Assembly (NCBI GenBank): GCA_034509755.1
Contig: CM067556.1
Location: 40,594,045 to 40,658,044 of the forward strand
Reading direction: 5' to 3'
DNA length: 64,000 nt
Source of the DNA: Anisodus tanguticus
Taxonomy: Eukaryota; Streptophyta; Magnoliopsida; Solanales; Solanaceae
Of the stretch, positions 58,416 to 64,000 are shown one piece after another (positions within the stretch are counted from its first letter, which is position 1; every line of letters begins with the position of its first letter). The notes under the pieces are model-generated. The model searched no databases. It saw only the letters and a list, made by a program, of their open reading frames with translations, and was not told the DNA's origin. Made by a program: the position numbers and the translations under genes.

Positions 58416-58825
58416 TGCTTCAAAATTTGTTTCTAGTCACTCCAAGATTGCAATAGTTTTTCAATGAGAGTACCAGCCGCGAACTGCTCCGGCAACATCA
58501 TTTTTTCAGACTTAAGATCTTCAATAAGTTTGTGAAATTCGTTGATTTGAACCTTCACATCTTTGTCCTCAATCATATCCCATTGATAAAAATTACCAAT
58601 AACAAACTTTTGTTTGGTAGCATCTTCAGCAGTATACTTAGCATGCAGTGAGTTCCAAATTTCCTTTACTTCTTTTTTACAACAATACACATCGAACAAC
58701 TCGTTAGAAAGAGTACTTAATATAGTGTGCTTACATACCTTGTTTGCGTAAATCCATGGGTTGAGTTGAGCAGAAAAATATTCATGAGGTTTTGAATCTG
58801 TTAGCGCCGACGCCACACCACACAC
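58416..58825 (-). pseudogene. Copia relic F: gag core
   Basis: On the minus strand: ASALTDSKPHEYFSAQLNPW, ANKVCKHTILSTLSNELFDV, AKYTAEDATKQKFVIGNFYQ, VQINEFHKLIEDLKSEKMML, PEQFAAGTLIEKLLQSWSD. This is a copia gag of a type different from elements B, D and E. It is truncated at the N-terminal side where the LTR of element G begins, and is cut by element E on the other side; the gag end lies at 53300-53411. Confidence 0.9.
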
Positions 58826-58846
58826 ATCAAGAGTTTAAAGAGTAAA

Positions 58847-58940
58847 TGCAGCGGAATTTAAAGAACACAAAAATTTAAATTTTCATAAGTTATATAATAT
58901 ATATTATATAACTTATGATGGTCAATGACCAAATGTATTG

Positions 58941-58972
<32 letters not shown>

Positions 58973-59631
58973 ATATTATATACAACAGTACAAATTCCTT
59001 TCTTTACAGATTTACAATATAAAATGAAAAGGAATTAAAAGTTGAAGTCGCAGATGACTTCTGCCTGGAAAATCTAACTAAGTAGACATAGACAACCTCT
59101 CATTAAAATCACTCCATACAAAACTAATCTAGAATCTAAACAACAATTGTAATGTTGGACAGAATGCTGTCAACACACTCATGCAACACTTGTGATCCAG
59201 ATTTATGAGATGAAATCCCGAGAGCTCTCTTGGTATTTTTTCTTTCTGATTATGGATGTTGATTCACTATAGTAGCCTCTCTATTTATAGTATTGAAAAG
59301 CTCATCGACGATTGTGGAGGTTGAGGGAAATGTGGGCAGCTTGTAGGTTTTGTTGGAGACGATGAAGGAGCAAAAACCTCTAACAACTTTGACTTGTTCC
59401 TCACAAAAAGCAGCAGCCTTGACTCATTCTTCACACGTGTTTACCAACTCCTTTTTAACTCGCCAAGTCATATTTACCACATAGTAATCATTACGTGAAG
59501 TAAGGCAAATCAGTTCTGAAATGTTGGTCCGAATGTTGTGTAACATTTGTCCCAACATTCTTATACACTCAAATCAATACTTTAGGAGATATGTTGGGTC
59601 AAATGTCACAATATCAAATCCAACATTAACA
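58847..59631 (-). repeat. 3' LTR of Sirevirus-like copia element G
   Basis: In minus-strand sense it starts TGTTAATGTTGGATTTG at 59631, preceded by AAAAAGGGGAGAT (reverse of 59632-59644), a polypurine tract. It includes a clear TATA box CTATAAATAGAG (reverse of about 59279-59290). The end at CCGCTGCA (58847) is a best guess. It contains a perfect 34-bp palindrome (58884-58917) and a TA-rich tract (58938-58982). Confidence 0.72.
59279..59290 (-). promoter_or_regulatory. TATA box in the LTR of element G
   Basis: The reverse complement reads CTATAAATAGAG, a near-perfect plant TATA box. In sense orientation it lies about 340 bp after the LTR start. Confidence 0.7.
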
Positions 59632-59876
59632 ATCTCCCCTTTTTCCCTTTCTTCACAAAACTCGTTAAAAAGTAAAGTTGACTTATGATGTTCTTAGAAA
59701 TGTTGTCCGACATCTGTGATCAACAATTTCAAGGTCATGCTCCCCCTTAACCTGTGATGGCATACAAGCAACCATGTGTATACCAATTAATAGGATTAGA
59801 GAAAAAAATATAAGCACATATATACCCACATCATCCAATATATACAAAGCACGAATAGAAATAAATCATTGTCAAC

Positions 59877-60112
59877 AAATATCCACATTAATCTATCAAA
59901 ACATTTAACAAACATTTATAGCTTAGGTTCAACAACATTATTCAGCTTCCTCCTTGCTCATCATACAACAAAGAAAACTTCCAAAGACTTTCTACCCCGC
60001 ATAACAAACTTTCAAATGACTTCATTTGCACCAGCTTTAGCTTCCTCCCCTGCATATCCACATCAATCCATCAAAACATTTAACAAATATCTATAGCTTA
60101 GGTTCAACAATT
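59877..60112. repeat. About 60-bp direct duplication, 174 bp apart
   Basis: ATCAAAACATTTAACAAA followed by ATAGCTTAGGTTCAACAA occurs at about 59898-59937 and 60070-60110, with matching sequence on the left side (ATATCCACAT). The second copy overlaps the end of the ORF at 60063-60659. Confidence 0.85.
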
Positions 60113-60659
60113 TCAAGGGGGTTTCATCTGGGATTTCCCTTTCTTGAGGCACACTTGGTTGTTCAGAAGTAGATGGTTCTTTCTCAATTGAGAAAATAGA
60201 GTCCGTATTTTCACTATCACTGCTCGAGTAAGCGAGTTTAGATGTTTCACATTTAGGCCTTTTGCTACTCGAACCTTCTTGGGTTGTTTTCTCAAACACT
60301 CTACTCGATCGGCGAGAAGGAAAAGTAGATGACCTTGGACTTTTACCTAGAGATGAGAAATCAAAAGTTTGATCGACATCTATTGGGTTATTATTGTCTC
60401 CAGGATAGCTGATATCTAAAGGTTCATCAAAACCTTTAAACACTATTGCTTTAAAAAGATCCTCAGGGAGTGAGAAAGAAGACTGGCCTGGTTGTTGAGG
60501 TGTATTTGACGGAGGGCTAATGCTCATGGGAGTGTTGGACGGAATGTTGGTTGACATTTGTTCTGACATTGGAGAAGTTTTCATTGGTGAGAATTGAGGA
60601 GAGGGTTTTGAGGAATTAGGGTTTGTGAAAGCGATTGGAGTTTGATTTGGTGTTTCCAT
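60063..60659 (-). CDS. ORF3 in the env-like position of Sirevirus-like element G
   Basis: A 198-residue open frame on the minus strand, about 870 bp beyond the end of pol and about 430 bp before the 3' LTR, the position of the extra (env-like) gene of Sireviruses. The product is low-complexity: N-terminal Pro/Ser/Thr-rich (METPNQTPIAFTNPNSSKPS), a short ordered-looking block EDLFKAIVFKGFDEPLDISY, then an acidic serine-rich part (SSSDSENTDSIFSIEKEPST). It has a basic patch (RSSTFPSRRSSR). No signal peptide, transmembrane helix or coiled coil is visible in this stretch. It stops at LLNVLMD inside the direct duplication at 60070, so the C-terminus may be altered or lost. Whether this is a true env-like protein is unproven; a host gene is unlikely given the context. 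Confidence 0.55.
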   Translation of the reverse strand: METPNQTPIAFTNPNSSKPSPQFSPMKTSPMSEQMSTNIPSNTPMSISPPSNTPQQPGQSSFSLPEDLFKAIVFKGFDEPLDISYPGDNNNPIDVDQTFDFSSLGKSPRSSTFPSRRSSRVFEKTTQEGSSSKRPKCETSKLAYSSSDSENTDSIFSIEKEPSTSEQPSVPQEREIPDETPLKLLNLSYRYLLNVLMD

Positions 60660-61530
60660 CGGGTTGATAGGACGATATACACCCGCTGAACTTTTTCCCC
60701 TTTTTTTGTTGTTTTTGAAAAAAAAAACAAATGAGAGGAATATTCATATACATGGCAAACCTTTTCTTAGCAACAAGAATCTCATAGTTTTAGGTGTTTC
60801 ACTTTTACACAATAACTTACACCTAAAATATTTTTTTAAAAAGTAACCATCACGGTAGGAATATAATTTAATCTTATCATTTTAAATTTTGAAATTCCTA
60901 TAAACAAGGCATATAATAGGGAGTAAGATCTGATATTTGAACAATCATATAAGCACAACATCCCAACATATATCACATTCTGAAAATGTCAACAACAATG
61001 TTGGCACCATTTTGGACGACACAAGTATTTTGATCCCACAAGAATTTTCAGATTTGACAACAAACCAAGACACGTTTTATATGCACTTTATGAGTTTGAC
61101 CACTAGACCAATGTAACATTTTCGCATCGTGTCCTTGGTCTAATCATATAACACATATAAATGAATTTTTCATGTCAAAAATAAGAATACTTTTATGATA
61201 TTCTCAAATTTCTTTTGAAGCAGTCGATACTCCTATAGAATAGGAACGGTATCTTTCCACCACCTTTGCCCATTTTTCACAGTTGCCAAATATTTGCAAA
61301 GGCTTTGCCTTATTTTGATACTCCATTTTTATGATATATATGTATTTTTTTTATCATCGCAAAGAATGGTATCACTTTGATAACATATGCTTATTGAAGG
61401 ATCATGCTTGTGTGATCAAAAGTTATGCATCATACAACAACAATAATCAGTTAGTGATATAACATAGGTACATATCAGACAACATTTCAGCCGACATTCA
61501 CCAAAAATGCCTTTTTAGAGATTATAAAGA
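60660..61530 (-). other. Spacer between pol and ORF3 of element G
   Basis: AT-rich, no open frame of note. In Sireviruses a spacer of similar kind separates pol from the extra ORF. Confidence 0.45.
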
Positions 61531-61539
61531 CCAAGAGAT

Positions 61540-64000
61540 TTCTTTAAACTAGAAAATCTCTCATGGTCCAAAGCTTTTGTAAAAATATCAGCTAGTTGAT
61601 GAAGAGTGTCAACATGTTCAATTTGAACAAGCTATTTTTCAACTAAATCTCTTAAAAAGTGATGTCTAATATCAATATGTTTTGTATGTGAGTGCTGGAC
61701 TGGATTTTGGAAATATTTATAGCACTCAAATTATCACAGTACAAAATCAAAATGTTGCTAGTAAATCCATAGTCGTCTAACATGTGTCGTAGCTATATTA
61801 ATTGAGAGCAACAACTTCTAGCTGCTACATATTTAGATTTAGCAGCTAAAAGTGAGACACAATTTTGTTTACAACCATACCATGAAACAAGGTTATTGCT
61901 AAGATAAAAACATCCTCCACTTGTACTTTTTCTATCATCCATATCTCCACCCCAATCCGAGTCACTAAATCCTATTAAGTTAGGATTAGTGTCTTTGGAA
62001 TACCAGATTCCCAACTCACATGTGCCAGCAACATATCGAATAATACGTTTCACAGCATTTAAGTGAGACATTTTGGGACATTCTTGAAAACGTGCACAAA
62101 CACAAACACTAAACATAATATATGGGCGACTAGTAGTAAGATAAATAAGGATACCTATCATAGATCGATATAATGTTGGGTCAACATTTTCACAAACATT
62201 ATCCTTACATACCTTTTGCGATGAACCCATTGACATTTTTATTTGTTTAGCGTTCTCCAAACCAAATCTATTAACTAAATTCTTGGAATATTTACTCTAT
62301 GAGATGAAAATTCCATCTTCACTTTGCTTTATCTGCAAGCCTAAGAAAAAAGTTAATTCCCCAGTCATGCTCATCTCAAATGTCGATGACATAGCTTCAA
62401 CAAATTAATTTAGGTAGACTGTGAAGTCGATCCAAAGACTATGTCATCCACGTAGATTTGAGCAATTATAATATTTACACCGTATCGTTTAATAAATAAA
62501 GTACAATCAGCTTCGCCACGGCTAAAACCAAATTCAAGAAGAAAGTTAGTTAAACGACCATACCATGCACGAGGGGCTTGTTTCAACCCATACAAAGTCT
62601 TTTTAAGCTTGTACACATAGTGTGGATGGTAAGGATCTTCAAATCATTTTGGTTGTTTAACATATACCTCCTTGTCTGGATAACCATTTAAGAAGACACC
62701 TTTTACATCCACTTGGTGTAAAGTAATTTTTAGACAACAAGCAAATAGCAAGTAAAAGTCTAATCGACTTGATTCTAGCTACAGGTGCGAAGGTTTCATC
62801 AAAATCAATTCCTTCTACCTGAGTATAACCTTGTGCAACTAGACGTGCTTTATTTCTAACAATTGTTCCCGATTCGTCTGTTTTATTTTTAAAAATCCAC
62901 TTAGTTCCAATTACATTTGTATTATTTGGACGTGGAACTAAGTCCCAAACTTCATTTTGAGAATTTTTTCAAGCTCTTTTTGCATTGCTTGTATCCAGAA
63001 ATTATCTTTAAGTACTTCTACAATATTCTTTGGTTCTAATGTAGATATAAAACAAGAAAGACTAACCTCTTGGTATATGGTTGACATACACACATACCTT
63101 ACCATTTCTCTATAGTTGAGTGGTTCTTTGCCTCTTGTTCTAATTCCTTCAAAAACTCCCCCTATCACTTGGCCCGTTGGATGATTCTTCCTAATCCTTC
63201 ATGAGGGGTCCCTGCTAACTTGGTCTAACAATTCAGCACTTGACTTCTCATTTGTGGCTTCTGTGGTCTCTATTGTTGTTTTGGATGTTGCTTTAGTTGT
63301 GGCAAAATTTGTGGCAACATCCGATTCTTCTACAATATGTGGACTTTCCACTGTATCTATAATGCTATTTTCAATACTTTTTCCTAAAACATTAGAAAGA
63401 TCATGAAAGATAACATTTACAGACTTTTGTACAGTTCTGGATCTCAGATTGTATACTCGATAAGCATGACTATTTTGTGAATTGCCAACAAAAATTCCTT
63501 TATCACTCTTAGAGTCAAATTTTTCCAAATGATCCATGTCATTTAAAATAAAACAAATACACCCGAAAATATGAAAGTAATGCAAGTTTGGTTTCTTTTC
63601 ATTTATAATCTCATAGGGTGTCATCTTTGCTCATGGCCTTAGATAGACTCTATTAGCTATGTTATTAGCAGTATTCAAGGCTTCTGCCCATAAACGTTTT
63701 GACAAATGTTTAGAACTAAGCATTACTCTAGCCATTTCTTACAATGTCCTATTCTTCCGTTCTGCAACCCCATTCTGTTGAGGAGTTTTGGGGGCAGAAA
63801 ACTCATGAAAAAAATCCCCTTTTCTCATAAAAATTTGTGAATGAACTATTTTCAAATTCTTTTCCATGGTCGGATCTAATCCAAAAAAAATAGGAGAATA
63901 GAATAAATTTCTAATTCTAGAGTGTAAGATTTTAAACATGTCGAATGTTTGTGATTTTTCTTTTAAAATATATATCCAAGAATATCTAGAAAAATCATCT
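61540..64000 (-). pseudogene. Sirevirus-like element G pol (integrase, RT, RNase H), broken
   Basis: On the minus strand from the window edge: integrase at 63939-63739 (EFSAPKTPQQNGVAERKNRT), 63624-63199 (TPYEIINEKKPNLHYFHIFG, DSKSDKGIFVG, then a Thr/Ala-rich linker), RT start at 63168-62938, RT with catalytic YVDD at 62616-62410 (LKQAPRAWYGRLTNFLLEFG, AQIYVDDIVFGSTSQST), RT end and RNase H at 62260-61793 (SDSDWGGDMDDRKSTSGGCF), and the tail to about 61540 (TKHIDIRHHFLRD-like, IFTKALDH-like). These are the sequence habits of the SIRE/Maximus copia lineage. Several stops separate the blocks. Gag and the 5' LTR lie outside the window. Confidence 0.9.

Noticed and set aside
60664..60846. Short plus-strand frame beside ORF3
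   Set aside because: Low complexity, Lys/Phe-rich from poly-A/T, no family resemblance and wrong strand for element G.
1..64000. tRNA or rRNA genes, riboswitches and bacterial-type promoters
   Set aside because: None was recognised by eye. The TGGTATCAG motifs are retrotransposon primer-binding sites, not tRNA genes.

Overview
This is a eukaryotic nuclear window from a dicot plant, most likely Solanaceae. It has intron-containing plant genes with GT/AG splice sites, a long intronless pentatricopeptide-repeat (PPR) gene and a nuclear copy of mitochondrial cob. It also has many nested LTR retrotransposons and RTE/TS-type short repeats whose tail, ending in TTG repeats, is typical of Solanaceae. 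No bacterial operons, CRISPR arrays or phage genes are present. Most of the DNA is transposon-derived.

Layout. 1-984 is a broken mitochondrial cob copy (NUMT), followed by unassigned DNA, a MITE-like repeat and a plant-mobile-domain fragment. From 3.7 to 23.5 kb lies an array of minus-strand GEM-like (GRAM-domain) gene copies. Copy A (3988-11100) is dead: a copia element (6248-11000) sits in its first recognised exon, a hAT-like element (4269-5723) in its second intron, and it has nonsense codons. Between the copies lie a solo-LTR candidate (about 11.78-12.51 kb) and a short-LTR copia element (12622-17684). Copy C (18.75-19.0 kb) is only an exon remnant. Copy B (20991-21979) looks intact over the exons seen. 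A plus-strand relative, copy D (34901-35949), lies beyond a two-level nest: a Ty3/gypsy fragment split by a complete copia element (26201-32467, exact 5-bp target duplication).

36-41 kb holds an F-box/LRR pseudogene and RTE tails, one interrupted by a pogo-like DNA transposon (39387-40360). 41289-43391 is an intact 700-residue PPR gene. Behind it is a decayed partial duplicate carrying two small hAT elements with 8-bp target duplications. 46-49 kb is a copia element lacking RT. 50.1-58.8 kb is a minus-strand copia relic whose gag is split by another copia element (53412-58410, exact TSD). 58.85-64 kb is a Sirevirus-like copia element with an extra ORF in the env-like position.

How it works together. 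The plausible host genes are the PPR gene (organellar RNA processing) and GEM-like copies B and possibly D (GRAM-domain, membrane or phosphoinositide associated). Everything else is decaying mobile DNA. The nested insertions give a relative chronology. I found no convincing new cellular system; the most unusual items are the Sirevirus ORF3, the perfect LTR hairpin, the RTE/SINE shared tail and the GEM cluster demolished by transposons.
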